Positions 7,657-15,353 of a stretch of DNA of 18,253 nucleotides are shown here, piece after piece (position 1 is the first letter of the stretch; each line of letters starts with the position of its first letter). The notes under the pieces are model-generated. The model had not been told where the DNA came from. It saw only the letters and a program-made list of their open reading frames with translations, and ran no database searches. The position numbers and the translations under genes were made by a program. Location of the stretch: assembly GCA_002438605.1 (NCBI GenBank), contig DJPR01000003.1, positions 1 to 18,253 of the forward strand, in the 5' to 3' direction. Source of the stretch: Ruminococcus sp. UBA6407. GTDB lineage: Bacteria > Bacillota > Clostridia > Oscillospirales > Ruminococcaceae.

Positions 7657-8127
7657 TTATTTACCCTTATTAATATCGCCGAAAGCCTTGTCCAGAGCAA
7701 TGGCAAACAGCGGAATATAGTCATCAAAAGCCTTGTTGTCGATTATTATTTCATACTGCAGCTCACCTGTTGTCATAACCGCAGTATTAATTCCGCCTAC
7801 TTTATTTCCGTCCCTGAACATGACAAAATTTTTGCGGTTCTGACTTTTAAGCTCAAATTTCATATTTTTCCCCATGCATTCAAAGCTTGGGTCAAGAAAA
7901 ATTGACAGACATTTAAGCTCCATAAAAATCTCATCATTGAGAATAATGTTATATGCAGGCTTTTTCCCTCCTTCAACAGTAACCAAGGAGTAAAGAGAGT
8001 AGTTATTCATGTCATAAAGTGTAAACTTATTACCGCTAAGTCCCTTTTTCTTTATATTGTATATAACCTTTCCCTTATCTGTCTGCACTGTAAATCTATT
8101 GCCTTTTGGTACTACAAACAAGTTCAT
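7657..8127 (-). CDS. Uncharacterised protein, possible tubby/LURP-one-like fold
   Basis: The 156-residue soluble protein has no signal or membrane segment. The pattern is a series of amphipathic beta strands (FTVQTDKGKVIYNIK, KFTLYDMNNYSLYSLV, PAYNIILN, MKFELKSQN, YEIIIDN) ending in a hydrophobic helix (YIPLFAIALDKAFG). This resembles the tubby C-terminal-like or LURP-one-related (DUF567) fold, a 12-stranded barrel around a central helix. That assignment is from strand pattern only. It starts 2 bp from the argD stop, with its GGAGGTG ribosome binding site inside the argD end, so it is co-translated with the arg genes. A role in arginine synthesis is not known. Confidence 0.8.
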   Translation of the reverse strand: MNLFVVPKGNRFTVQTDKGKVIYNIKKKGLSGNKFTLYDMNNYSLYSLVTVEGGKKPAYNIILNDEIFMELKCLSIFLDPSFECMGKNMKFELKSQNRKNFVMFRDGNKVGGINTAVMTTGELQYEIIIDNKAFDDYIPLFAIALDKAFGDINKGK

Positions 8128-8129
8128 AA

Positions 8130-9296
8130 CTACACCTCCAGCAATTTACTTATGATTTCAATACCTTTCTTAATTTCATCAAAAGTTATTGTAAGAGGCG
8201 GAAGCAAACGTACCTTATCCTTTGCAGTAAGAAGAAGCAGTCCTTCATCAAGAGCTGCCTTAACTACATCAGCCGCTTTTTTTGTTTTGAGTTTTACACC
8301 TATCATCATGCCGAGTCCGCTTACGCTTTCAACCTCGTCAAGCTTTTCAAGCTCAGACCTGATATAATCTGCTTTTTTGCATACATCATCAAGAAAGCCG
8401 TTGGAAAGTACAGTATCAAGAACTACTGTTCCGCCCGCACAGGCAATAGGATTGCCTCCGAATGTTGAGCCATGAGTTCCTGCTGTAAGAACCTCGCTGC
8501 ACTTTTCAGCTGCAAGGCACGCACCAATCGGAATGCCGCCTGCAAGTCCCTTGGCAAGAGTTGTTATATCAGCCTTTTTGCCGAAATATTCACCTGCAAG
8601 GAATTTTCCTGTACGTCCTACACCTGTCTGAACTTCATCTGCAATAATGAGAACGTCATGTTCTCCGCAAAGCTTGAATACAGCGTCAACAAAGTCCTGC
8701 TCAAGAGCAATAACGCCGCCCTCGCCCTGAACATACTCCAGCATAACTGCACAAACCGTATCATCCAGCTTATCTTTGAGGTCATTTATATTATTAGCCT
8801 CAACATTGATAAATCCCTCTACGAACGGGAAAAAGTAGTTATGGAAAACATCCTGACCTGTAGCAGAAAGAGTACAGAGAGTACGTCCATGAAAGCTGTT
8901 TTTCAGTGTTATAATATTATGCCTGCCCTTGCCGTATTTATCAAAGCTGTATTTCCTTGCAATTTTAATTGCACATTCATTTGCCTCTGCTCCGCTGTTT
9001 CCGAAAAATACTTTTGAATAGCCTGTCGCATTGCAGAGCTTTTCAGCAAATTCAGCCTGAACGGCAGTATAGTAGTAATTTGAGGTATGCTGAATTTTCT
9101 TTGCCTGACTGCAAACTGCTTCAACCCACTTATCATTGCAGTAGCCCAGTGAATTTGTGCCTATTCCGCTTCCAAAGTCAATGTATGTTTTGCCGTTTTC
9201 ATCTACGCATTGACGGTCTTTTCCTGTTTCCATTACAACAGGATACCTGCCGTATGTATGCATTACATTTTCATTAAACTTGTCAATTGTACTCAC
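8130..9296 (-). CDS. argD: Acetylornithine aminotransferase (PLP-dependent)
   Basis: The 388-residue class-III aminotransferase transfers an amino group from glutamate to N-acetylglutamate semialdehyde, giving N-acetylornithine. Visible motifs are GNSGAEANE (phosphate loop), SFHGRT, IADEVQTGVGRTG with the PLP-ring Asp, and TTLAKGLAGGIPIGA with the Schiff-base Lys at about 249. The start was set at the GTG at 9296 (MSTIDKFNENV). AAGAAGGAAG lies just upstream, directly after the DUF3592 stop codon. The in-frame ATG at 9329 has no ribosome binding site and would add 11 poorly conserved residues while overlapping the neighbour. Confidence 0.95.
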   Translation of the reverse strand: MSTIDKFNENVMHTYGRYPVVMETGKDRQCVDENGKTYIDFGSGIGTNSLGYCNDKWVEAVCSQAKKIQHTSNYYYTAVQAEFAEKLCNATGYSKVFFGNSGAEANECAIKIARKYSFDKYGKGRHNIITLKNSFHGRTLCTLSATGQDVFHNYFFPFVEGFINVEANNINDLKDKLDDTVCAVMLEYVQGEGGVIALEQDFVDAVFKLCGEHDVLIIADEVQTGVGRTGKFLAGEYFGKKADITTLAKGLAGGIPIGACLAAEKCSEVLTAGTHGSTFGGNPIACAGGTVVLDTVLSNGFLDDVCKKADYIRSELEKLDEVESVSGLGMMIGVKLKTKKAADVVKAALDEGLLLLTAKDKVRLLPPLTITFDEIKKGIEIISKLLEV

Positions 9297-9312
9297 ATTA
9301 ATCGCTTCCTTC

Positions 9313-9744
9313 TTAAAACAAACCGCCATACTGAATAATGATAATCAGAAGTGCCGCAATCATGAACACTCCTCCGCCTATAAGAAATGTTCCGATATTA
9401 TCATGGCTGCCGTCATTTTCAATATGAAATCTGTTTGTATTTTTCTTATCATAACATATTTTCAGTATATCACCTATTTTATGAAAATAATAATCCTCAT
9501 GTGTAAAATATGGATAAACAGCAGTAACTCTGCCGTTTTCCGTATCAAATTCCACAACGGGAGATTTTGCACGATAAGGAGTTCTTTTGCAGTATGCAAG
9601 CTTTTCTGCCGTATCTACAATTACTGCATCTGCATATATACCGCCTGAAATCTTCCCTTTTGGACGTTTTTTTACTGCAAACCCAAAAATTATAAGAATA
9701 ATTCCTATAATCAGGGGACTTATTAAAGCAATTCCTGCTATCAT
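9313..9744 (-). CDS. DUF3592 family membrane protein inside the arg operon
   Basis: The 143-residue protein has two predicted membrane helices (about 2-23 and 116-137) flanking a soluble region of about 90 residues. That region has the DUF3592 look: ADAVIVDTAEKL, SPVVEFDTENGRVTAVYP and GDILKICYDKKNTNRFHI. No biochemical role is established that I know of. Its ATG overlaps the argB stop by 4 nt (ATGA), so its translation is probably coupled to argB. The argD start follows 16 bp after its stop. Position points to co-expression with arginine synthesis. Confidence 0.88.
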   Translation of the reverse strand: MIAGIALISPLIIGIILIIFGFAVKKRPKGKISGGIYADAVIVDTAEKLAYCKRTPYRAKSPVVEFDTENGRVTAVYPYFTHEDYYFHKIGDILKICYDKKNTNRFHIENDGSHDNIGTFLIGGGVFMIAALLIIIIQYGGLF

Positions 9745-10607
9745 GTAAACTGTGTACCTATTCCCTCATTTGAGAGAATTTCAATTAAGATAGAATGAGG
9801 TATTCTGCCGTCAATTATGGCAGTTTTCTTTACTCCACGTCTTATAGCCTCAACGCAGCAGTCAATTTTCGGAATCATACCTCCTGATATAATTCCCTGA
9901 CGCTTCATAAACGGTACTTCACTTATATTAAGTGACGGAATAAGCGTTGAAGGATCGTCCTTATCCCGCATAAGACCTGCAATGTCAGTCATAAGAATAA
10001 GGTTTTCAGCATTAAGCTCGGCTGCTATTCTTGCTGCGGCAGTATCTGCGTTTACGTTGTAGGTGTTTCCCTTTTCGTCTGTTGCAACTGTTGCAATTAC
10101 AGGTATATTGCCGTTTGCAAGAGCATCTGTAATAGGCTTTTTGTTGACCTTTACAATGTCGCCCACAAAGCCGAGATCCTCGTCATTTTCTCCGTACTTT
10201 CTTTCTGCCATGAGCATTTTTCCGTCAATTCCGCAAAGTCCTACAGCACTTCCCTTATGCTGTGCAAGCAGCTGAACAAGCTCTTTATTGACCTTGCCTG
10301 CAAGAACCATTTTTACAACGTCAATTGTATCGGCATCAGTGTATCTGAGTCCATTTATAAATCTGCTTTCTATATTCAGCTTTTTGAGCATTTCATTTAT
10401 TTCAGGGCCGCCGCCATGAACAAGAACAACGCTTATTCCGACAAGGGAAAGAAGAACTATATCACTCATAACAGCGTCTTTAAGCTCATTATTTGTCATG
10501 GCATTTCCGCCGTACTTTACAACAACTATTTTATTGTTGTACTTCTGGATATAAGGCAGTGCGTCAATAAGCACCTGTGCCTTTGTTTTATTTGATATAT
10601 TATCCAT
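9741..10607 (-). CDS. argB: Acetylglutamate kinase, probably arginine-inhibited type
   Basis: The 288-residue amino acid kinase phosphorylates N-acetylglutamate with ATP. The nucleotide/phosphate loops are VVVKYGGNAM (28-37) and VHGGGPEI (63-70). Residues 190-206 hold NVNADTAAARIAAEL and the C-terminal part shows GGMIPKI. An N-terminal helix (about 8-24, KAQVLIDALPYIQKY) precedes the first strand. In the family this extension marks the hexameric, arginine-sensitive enzymes, which fits a pathway that recycles acetyl groups through ArgJ; the regulation itself is inferred. AGGAG lies 9 nt before the ATG. The gene is 33 bp after argJ and overlaps the DUF3592 gene by 4 nt. Confidence 0.97.
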   Translation of the reverse strand: MDNISNKTKAQVLIDALPYIQKYNNKIVVVKYGGNAMTNNELKDAVMSDIVLLSLVGISVVLVHGGGPEINEMLKKLNIESRFINGLRYTDADTIDVVKMVLAGKVNKELVQLLAQHKGSAVGLCGIDGKMLMAERKYGENDEDLGFVGDIVKVNKKPITDALANGNIPVIATVATDEKGNTYNVNADTAAARIAAELNAENLILMTDIAGLMRDKDDPSTLIPSLNISEVPFMKRQGIISGGMIPKIDCCVEAIRRGVKKTAIIDGRIPHSILIEILSNEGIGTQFT

Positions 10608-10640
10608 TTTAAAAACTCCTGTCTTTTTTGAAAAGAATCA

Positions 10641-11933
10641 TCAGCTTCTGTAATCTCCGTTTATCTTAACATAATCATAAGTAAGGTCACAGCCCCATGC
10701 AACTGCGGAAGCATCACCTGAATTAAGATTTATATAGATGTTGATTTCTTCTTCCATAAGGATTTCTTTAGCTTTTTCTTCAGAAAATTCAACTCCTGCA
10801 CCATTTTTGCATACAGGTATGATTCCCTTTTCTGAACCAATGCTTACATCAACTTTTGTAATATCAAAATCTGCCTGAGCATATCCGACTGCACAAAGAA
10901 TACGTCCCCAGTTTGCGTCCTCACCGAACATTGCTGCCTTGAAAAGACTTGAAGTAATAACAGATTTTGCTACAATTTCAGCGGTTTTTTCAGTATCAGC
11001 ACCTGTGCAAAGACATTCAATAAGCTTTGTTGCACCCTCTCCGTCACGAGCCATCATGCGTCCGAGATTAAGCATAACTGCGTAAAGGGCATTTCTGAAA
11101 ATTTCAAAATCGTTGTTTTCCTTTGTAAGAGGAGCATTTTCAGCCATGCCTGAGGCAAGTATGCAGACCATATCATTTGTTGAAGTATCTCCGTCAACGC
11201 TTACTCGGTTGAGAGTTATTTTTACAACATCGCTTAATGCCCTCTGTAAAAGCTCTGCGGAAATATCAGCATCTGTAGTAATGAATGTAAGTGTTGTCGC
11301 CATGTTTGGATGAATCATTCCGCTTCCCTTTAACATTCCGCCCATTGTACAGGTTTTTCCGCCCATTTCAAACTGTACGGCAACCTCTTTAGGCTGTGTA
11401 TCGGTAGTCATAATTGCCTCTAAAGCGGCTTTATTTCCATTATAGCTGAGTCCCTCGCAAAGCGGCTTCATACCTGACGCAATCGGCTCTATCGGGAGAA
11501 TTTGTCCGATAACGCCTGTTGATGCTACAATAACATCATTCTCGTCAATTCCAAGCTCCTTAGCAGTAAGACTGCACATCATTTTTGCCTTTTCAACGCC
11601 GTCTGCATTGCAGGTATTTGCATTTACCGAGTTGACTACAATAGCTCTTGCCATGCCGTTACTGATGTGTTCCTTTGTGACCTGAATAGGTGCACCCTTG
11701 ACCTTATTTGTGGTGTATACAGCGGCAGCAGTACACATTTTATCAGCAAATATAACAGCAAGGTCATTTTTCTTTTTTTCAGGCTCGGCATTCACTGACT
11801 GCTGTGAACTGTCCTCTGTTGCTGCAAGAGGCTTATGAGCAAGCCCGCACTGTATGCCGTTTGCCTTAAATCCCTTTGCGGCACATACTCCGCCGTCTGT
11901 AAATTTTATATTTTCAAATTTTTTCAGTTTCAT
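10641..11933 (-). CDS. argJ: Glutamate N-acetyltransferase / amino-acid N-acetyltransferase
   Basis: The 430-residue Ntn-hydrolase-fold enzyme moves the acetyl group from N-acetylornithine to glutamate, and in bifunctional forms also uses acetyl-CoA. The autoprocessing site is visible in GSGMIHPNMATTL: cleavage is expected between Ala212 and Thr213, with Thr213 becoming the nucleophile. NSVNANTCN, STGVIGQ, VDGDTSTND and GRILCAVGYA are other family blocks. The protein is about 20 residues longer than usual because of a hydrophilic insertion at about 33-55, between CGL and NDLAVIF. AAAGGGTG precedes the ATG. No separate argA is seen, so ArgJ may also perform the first step. Confidence 0.97.
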   Translation of the reverse strand: MKLKKFENIKFTDGGVCAAKGFKANGIQCGLAHKPLAATEDSSQQSVNAEPEKKKNDLAVIFADKMCTAAAVYTTNKVKGAPIQVTKEHISNGMARAIVVNSVNANTCNADGVEKAKMMCSLTAKELGIDENDVIVASTGVIGQILPIEPIASGMKPLCEGLSYNGNKAALEAIMTTDTQPKEVAVQFEMGGKTCTMGGMLKGSGMIHPNMATTLTFITTDADISAELLQRALSDVVKITLNRVSVDGDTSTNDMVCILASGMAENAPLTKENNDFEIFRNALYAVMLNLGRMMARDGEGATKLIECLCTGADTEKTAEIVAKSVITSSLFKAAMFGEDANWGRILCAVGYAQADFDITKVDVSIGSEKGIIPVCKNGAGVEFSEEKAKEILMEEEINIYINLNSGDASAVAWGCDLTYDYVKINGDYRS

Positions 11934-11956
11934 TTTAATTCACCCTTTGAAGAATA

Positions 11957-12904
11957 TCAGATAAGTCCTGTAGTTTCTTCAATGCCCATCATAATATTAA
12001 GGCACTGAACTGCCGCACCGCTTGCACCTTTTCCAAGATTATCAAGACGTGCAGCAAGAAGAATCTGCTCATCATTGCCGAAAACGAAAATTTCAAGCTT
12101 ATTCTGTCCGCTGAGAGTATTTGAGGCAAGGAAAAACTTTTTCTGTTCTTCAGGACTCATAAGCGGCTTAACTTCCACAAGCTTTGCACCCTCATAATGC
12201 TTTGAGTACATTTCCCATACCTGCTGAGGAGTAACCTTTTTTTCAAGCTGACGTGTCTGAACAGGGACAGTAACAACCATTCCGCTGTAATAATCGCAGA
12301 CAATAGGATTGAACATAGGCTTGAATTTAAGTCCTGATACTGCCTGCATTTCAGGGAGGTGCTTATGCTCCTGAGAAAGAGCGTACTGTCTTGGAGAATT
12401 AAATTCATACGGCTTATCCTCGCCCTCATAAACTGCAATCGCCTTTTTTCCGGCACCGCTGTAACCTGAAGTAGCAAAAGCAAATACAGGAAAATCAGCA
12501 GGTATTATACGATTGCTGACAAGCGGATATACAATAGAATTAAATCCGCTTGCATAACAGCCCGGAACTGCAACTCTGTTTGAGTTTTTTATTTTATCTC
12601 TGTGAGCCGCTGAAAGCTCCGGAAAGCCGTATGCCCATGCAGGATTTGTTCTGTGAGCAGTTGAAGCGTCGATAATTCTTACATGGTCATTATTTACGAA
12701 TGAAACAGCTTCTCTTGCAGCGTCATCAGGCAGACAAAGGAAAGTATAATCAGACATATTGATAAGTCTTGCTCTTTCCTCAGCGTCCTTACGCTTATCT
12801 TCACTGATTTTTATAAGCTCAATATCATTTCTGCCCTGAAAACGCTCCAGTATTTTAAGTCCTGTAGTGCCTTCCTGACCGTCTATATAAACCTTTACGG
12901 ACAT
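11957..12904 (-). CDS. argC: N-acetyl-gamma-glutamyl-phosphate reductase, type 2
   Basis: The 315-residue enzyme reduces N-acetylglutamyl phosphate with NADPH to the semialdehyde. The N-terminus KVYIDGQEGTTGLKI is the dinucleotide-binding start of the shorter type 2 (TIGR01851-like) enzymes. The catalytic Cys116 lies in VAVPGCYASGF and candidate active-site His residues are in SQEHKHLPEM. AGGAGG is 8 nt from the ATG and overlaps the stop region of the preceding small membrane gene (11 bp gap). It sits 23 bp before argJ. Confidence 0.96.
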   Translation of the reverse strand: MSVKVYIDGQEGTTGLKILERFQGRNDIELIKISEDKRKDAEERARLINMSDYTFLCLPDDAAREAVSFVNNDHVRIIDASTAHRTNPAWAYGFPELSAAHRDKIKNSNRVAVPGCYASGFNSIVYPLVSNRIIPADFPVFAFATSGYSGAGKKAIAVYEGEDKPYEFNSPRQYALSQEHKHLPEMQAVSGLKFKPMFNPIVCDYYSGMVVTVPVQTRQLEKKVTPQQVWEMYSKHYEGAKLVEVKPLMSPEEQKKFFLASNTLSGQNKLEIFVFGNDEQILLAARLDNLGKGASGAAVQCLNIMMGIEETTGLI

Positions 12905-12915
12905 GGTAAAGCCTC

Positions 12916-13152
12916 CTATTTTTTTGATTTTTTTCTTTTGTATTTATTCTGACGTGCCTGAATTTCCTCATCGTCCTCTTTAAAGCCGTGCCATACGCTT
13001 ATTATGCAGGTCACAACAACCACGAGAACTCTCCATATAATATAAAAATGTCTTGGAAACTGCAGCTTTATCATAATAAGCTCAACAATAATCCAGATAA
13101 TTGCTGCAAGGAGCGTCAGTCCCAGAATAAAAGTAAGGTCTTTTTTTCTCAT
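12916..13152 (-). CDS. Small two-helix membrane protein in the arg operon
   Basis: The 78-residue protein is not one I recognise. It has two predicted membrane helices (about 7-29 and 37-54) and a highly charged C-terminus (KEDDEEIQARQ, then KYKRKKSKK). The ribosome binding site is weak (only GGA upstream). It lies 3 bp after argH and 11 bp before argC, so it is clearly in the arg transcript. It could be a membrane anchor, a regulator or a passenger; the sequence does not decide. Confidence 0.75.
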   Translation of the reverse strand: MRKKDLTFILGLTLLAAIIWIIVELIMIKLQFPRHFYIIWRVLVVVVTCIISVWHGFKEDDEEIQARQNKYKRKKSKK

Positions 13153-13155
13153 AAA

Positions 13156-14535
13156 TTATAATCCAAGCTGTTTTGCAGCAATTTCAAGCTGAACCTTTAC
13201 TGCATCAGGTGCAGGGCCGCCCTCTGACTTACGTTCTCTGACACAGGTTTCAAGACTGATTGCCTCATAAACGTCCTCTGTAAAGAGTTCGGTCATTTTA
13301 CGATAGCATTCAAGGGGCAGTGTTTCAAGAGTAAGTCCTTTTTCGATACATTCAGCCACAAGAGTACCTGTAATTTTATATGCATCTCTGAAAGGCATAC
13401 CTTTTTTAACAAGGTAGTCAGCACAGTCTGTAGCATTAATAAATCCCTTTGCTGCGGCATTTCTCATATTTTCTTTTATGACTCTCATTGTTGCAAGCAT
13501 AGGTATGAATGTTTTTACACAAAGCTTAACATTGTCAACAGCATCAAAGATTGCCTCCTTATCCTCCTGCATATCCTTATTATATGCAAGCGGAAGTCCC
13601 TTGAGCATTGTAAGAAGTGTCATAAGGTCACCGTTTACACGGCCTGTCTTTCCTCTTATAAGCTCTGTAATATCGGGATTTTTCTTTTGCGGCATTATTG
13701 AGGAGCCTGTTGCATAAGCATCATCAAGCTCAATGAATTTGAACTCCCATGAACACCACATTATTATTTCCTCAGAAAATCTTGAAAGATGAGTCATAAT
13801 CAGTGATAACGCACAGTTAAGCTCCACACAGAAATCACGGTCAGAAACACCGTCAAGGCTGTTAGCCATAGGAGCAGTAAAGCCGAGAAGTTCAGCAGTC
13901 TGTTTTCTGTTGATTTTATATGTTGTACCTGCCAATGCACCGCTTCCCAATGGACAGTAATTCATGCGTTTAGCCGTATCCTTTAATCTTTCAAGGTCAC
14001 GGACAAGCATCTGAACATAAGCAAGAAGATGATGTGCAAATGTTATAGGCTGTGCCCTCTGCAAATGAGTGTAGCCGGGCATAACTGTTTCAGTATGTTC
14101 TTTTGCAAGATTATATATTGTAACTGCAAGTTCCTTTACAAGTGCATATATTTCGTCAATTTCCTGACGGAGATAAAGACGGATATCTACAGCAACCTGA
14201 TCATTTCTCGAACGTGAGGTGTGAAGTCTTTTTCCAACATCACCAAGACGTTTTGTAAGCTCTGCCTCAATGAACATATGAATATCCTCAGCTGTCATAT
14301 CAAATTCAAGAGTACCGTTTTCAATGTCGGCAAGTATTTCTTTAAGTCCGCCGATAATCGCAAGACTGTCCTCCTTGGATATTATTCCGCAGTCACCAAG
14401 CATAGCTGCATGAGCAATACTGCCCTGAATATCCTGTTTATACATACGTCCGTCAAAAGCAATGGACGAATTAAAGGCATTTACAGTTTCATCAACCTTT
14501 TTGGAAAACCTTCCTGCCCACATCATATCTGCCAT
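13156..14535 (-). CDS. argH: Argininosuccinate lyase
   Basis: The 459-residue protein is a fumarase/aspartase superfamily member with full family length. It splits argininosuccinate into arginine and fumarate. Visible blocks are MWAGRFSK at the N-terminus, HTSRSRNDQ (105-113), the catalytic-base region GYTHLQRAQP (His157) and the signature GSSIMPQKKNPD (277-288) with the catalytic Ser loop. AGGAG lies 9 nt before the ATG. It is the first gene of the compact argH-argF run. No good -35/-10 pair was found directly upstream, so it may be served by readthrough from argG or by a weak regulated promoter. Confidence 0.97.
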   Translation of the reverse strand: MADMMWAGRFSKKVDETVNAFNSSIAFDGRMYKQDIQGSIAHAAMLGDCGIISKEDSLAIIGGLKEILADIENGTLEFDMTAEDIHMFIEAELTKRLGDVGKRLHTSRSRNDQVAVDIRLYLRQEIDEIYALVKELAVTIYNLAKEHTETVMPGYTHLQRAQPITFAHHLLAYVQMLVRDLERLKDTAKRMNYCPLGSGALAGTTYKINRKQTAELLGFTAPMANSLDGVSDRDFCVELNCALSLIMTHLSRFSEEIIMWCSWEFKFIELDDAYATGSSIMPQKKNPDITELIRGKTGRVNGDLMTLLTMLKGLPLAYNKDMQEDKEAIFDAVDNVKLCVKTFIPMLATMRVIKENMRNAAAKGFINATDCADYLVKKGMPFRDAYKITGTLVAECIEKGLTLETLPLECYRKMTELFTEDVYEAISLETCVRERKSEGGPAPDAVKVQLEIAAKQLGL

Positions 14536-14560
14536 ATTTTTTCTCCTATCATTTTAATGT

Positions 14561-14684
14561 TATTAAGATAAATCACAATTTACTATGATATTACTTCATA
14601 CTTAATGGGAATAACACTTTTTCAAAAGGGTTTCCCTCAATAATTTTGACACTATTTCACAGCTAACTTTGAGTTATCTTAATA
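14561..14684. repeat. 11 bp perfect inverted repeat around the argH upstream region
   Basis: TATTAAGATAA (14561-14571) and TTATCTTAATA (14674-14684) are exact reverse complements 102 bp apart. Similarity continues weakly outward (CATTTTAATG against CACATTTTAAAT). The segment encloses the left terminal repeat of the 650 bp structure. It could be a small MITE-like unit or a long-range stem. Confidence 0.5.
14611..14648 (+). repeat. Left 38 bp terminal inverted repeat of a ~650 bp segment
   Basis: It begins ATAACACTTTTT and ends CTCAATAATTTTG. It matches the reverse complement of 15223-15260 at 32 of 38 positions with no gaps. It lies between argH and the small membrane gene. Confidence 0.65.
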
Positions 14685-14696
14685 GCACATTTTAAA

Positions 14697-14978
14697 TTAT
14701 ACCAAAGTAAAAATTATATACAGCATAGCTATGCTGATAAATAAACCTATAATCATAGGAAGTCCGAAAGTTCGTTTAAACACTCGCTGATTTACTCTCT
14801 TATAATACAAAGACGACAAGCCTCCTTTGGCTTGTGCCTGTCTGTATTCTTTTTCCATTTTCTCTTTAATTTCTTTTCCATGCTTCTTATATCGTATTAA
14901 GCCAAATAAACAGCCAATCATCGGCATACACAGTGCTAAAAGTGCGAATACCATTAAAATATTTTGTTTGTCAGTCAT
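14697..14978 (-). CDS. Small two-helix membrane protein
   Basis: The 93-residue protein is not one I recognise. It has a membrane helix at about 6-26, a charged, coiled-coil-prone middle (HGKEIKEKMEKEYRQAQAK, about 33-51) and a second helix at about 71-92. I chose the ATG at 14978 (MTDKQN) because TTGGAGGA is 7 nt upstream; a reading from 14990 would start before the ribosome binding site. It lies inside the 650 bp segment bounded by inverted repeats, between argG and argH, in the same direction as both. Nothing in it points to arginine metabolism. Confidence 0.7.
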   Translation of the reverse strand: MTDKQNILMVFALLALCMPMIGCLFGLIRYKKHGKEIKEKMEKEYRQAQAKGGLSSLYYKRVNQRVFKRTFGLPMIIGLFISIAMLYIIFTLV

Positions 14979-15021
14979 TTTTTCCTCCAAACATAAAATC
15001 GTCAGTAAGATAATTCAAAAT

Positions 15022-15156
15022 TCAACTTGAAAAACAATCATCTATTATTACATAAATAAAATCCAATGTTTCATACATATAATTCATACTTTCCTTTAAG
15101 CTTACATAATCAATAGAATGCGAATATTTAAAGAAAAGTTCACCATCAATGGACAT
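15022..15156 (-). CDS. Possible 44-residue small protein or gene remnant
   Basis: An ATG at 15156 is preceded by GGAG at 7 nt spacing and opens a 44-codon frame ending TGA at 15022. The product starts MSIDGELFFKYSH and ends VIIDDCFSS. The mixture of hydrophobic and acidic residues looks protein-like rather than random. The frame continues upstream of the ATG without a stop for another 14 codons, so it could instead be the tail of a decayed gene. It lies 43 bp before the membrane protein at 14978. Confidence 0.4.
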   Translation of the reverse strand: MSIDGELFFKYSHSIDYVSLKESMNYMYETLDFIYVIIDDCFSS

Positions 15157-15222
15157 CAAATATCTCCAAACTTGTACTTTAATATCAGCCTGTGCATTTC
15201 ACAGTTCACTGTTATATAACAG

Positions 15223-15260
15223 CAGAATAATTGAGGGAAGCTTTTTTAAAAAAGTGTTAT
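15223..15260 (-). repeat. Right 38 bp terminal inverted repeat of the ~650 bp segment
   Basis: Read on the minus strand it starts ATAACACTTTTTT, with the palindrome CTTTTTTAAAAAAG inside, and ends CTCAATTATTCTG. It pairs with 14611-14648. Outer ends of both copies are ATAACAC, the orientation expected of transposon-like ends. No clear target-site duplication was found in the flanks. Confidence 0.65.
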
Positions 15261-15292
15261 CTCTCAAACTTTCTTCCTAAAAGCCTCTTATG

Positions 15293-15328
15293 ATTTTTTC
15301 TAATGGGCTTTTGCCCATTAGAAAAAAT
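15293..15328. repeat. Perfect 16 bp hairpin with reversed T/A polarity
   Basis: ATTTTTTCTAATGGGC pairs exactly with GCCCATTAGAAAAAAT around a TTTT loop. The T run is at the 5' side and the A run at the 3' side on both strands, the opposite of a normal intrinsic terminator. It lies in the argG downstream region, next to a second large hairpin. Confidence 0.75.
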
Positions 15329-15353
15329 AGTACGAAAGTCTTTGGAAAGTGGT

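Noticed and set aside
9297..9329. In-frame ATG at 9329 as the argD start
   Set aside because: No ribosome binding site and it overlaps the DUF3592 gene; the GTG at 9296 has AAGGAAG directly upstream and gives the family N-terminus.
14583..14600. ARG box upstream of argH (minus strand TATGAAGTAATATCATAG)
   Set aside because: The halves are symmetric but spaced one base short of an 18 bp ARG box and no promoter could be placed around it; too weak to annotate.
14536..14700. T-box riboswitch upstream of argH
   Set aside because: No T-box TGGNACC-type sequence or matching antiterminator/terminator pair was found.
14979..14990. Membrane protein start at 14990
   Set aside because: It would place the start codon upstream of the strong GGAGG, which clearly serves the ATG at 14978.
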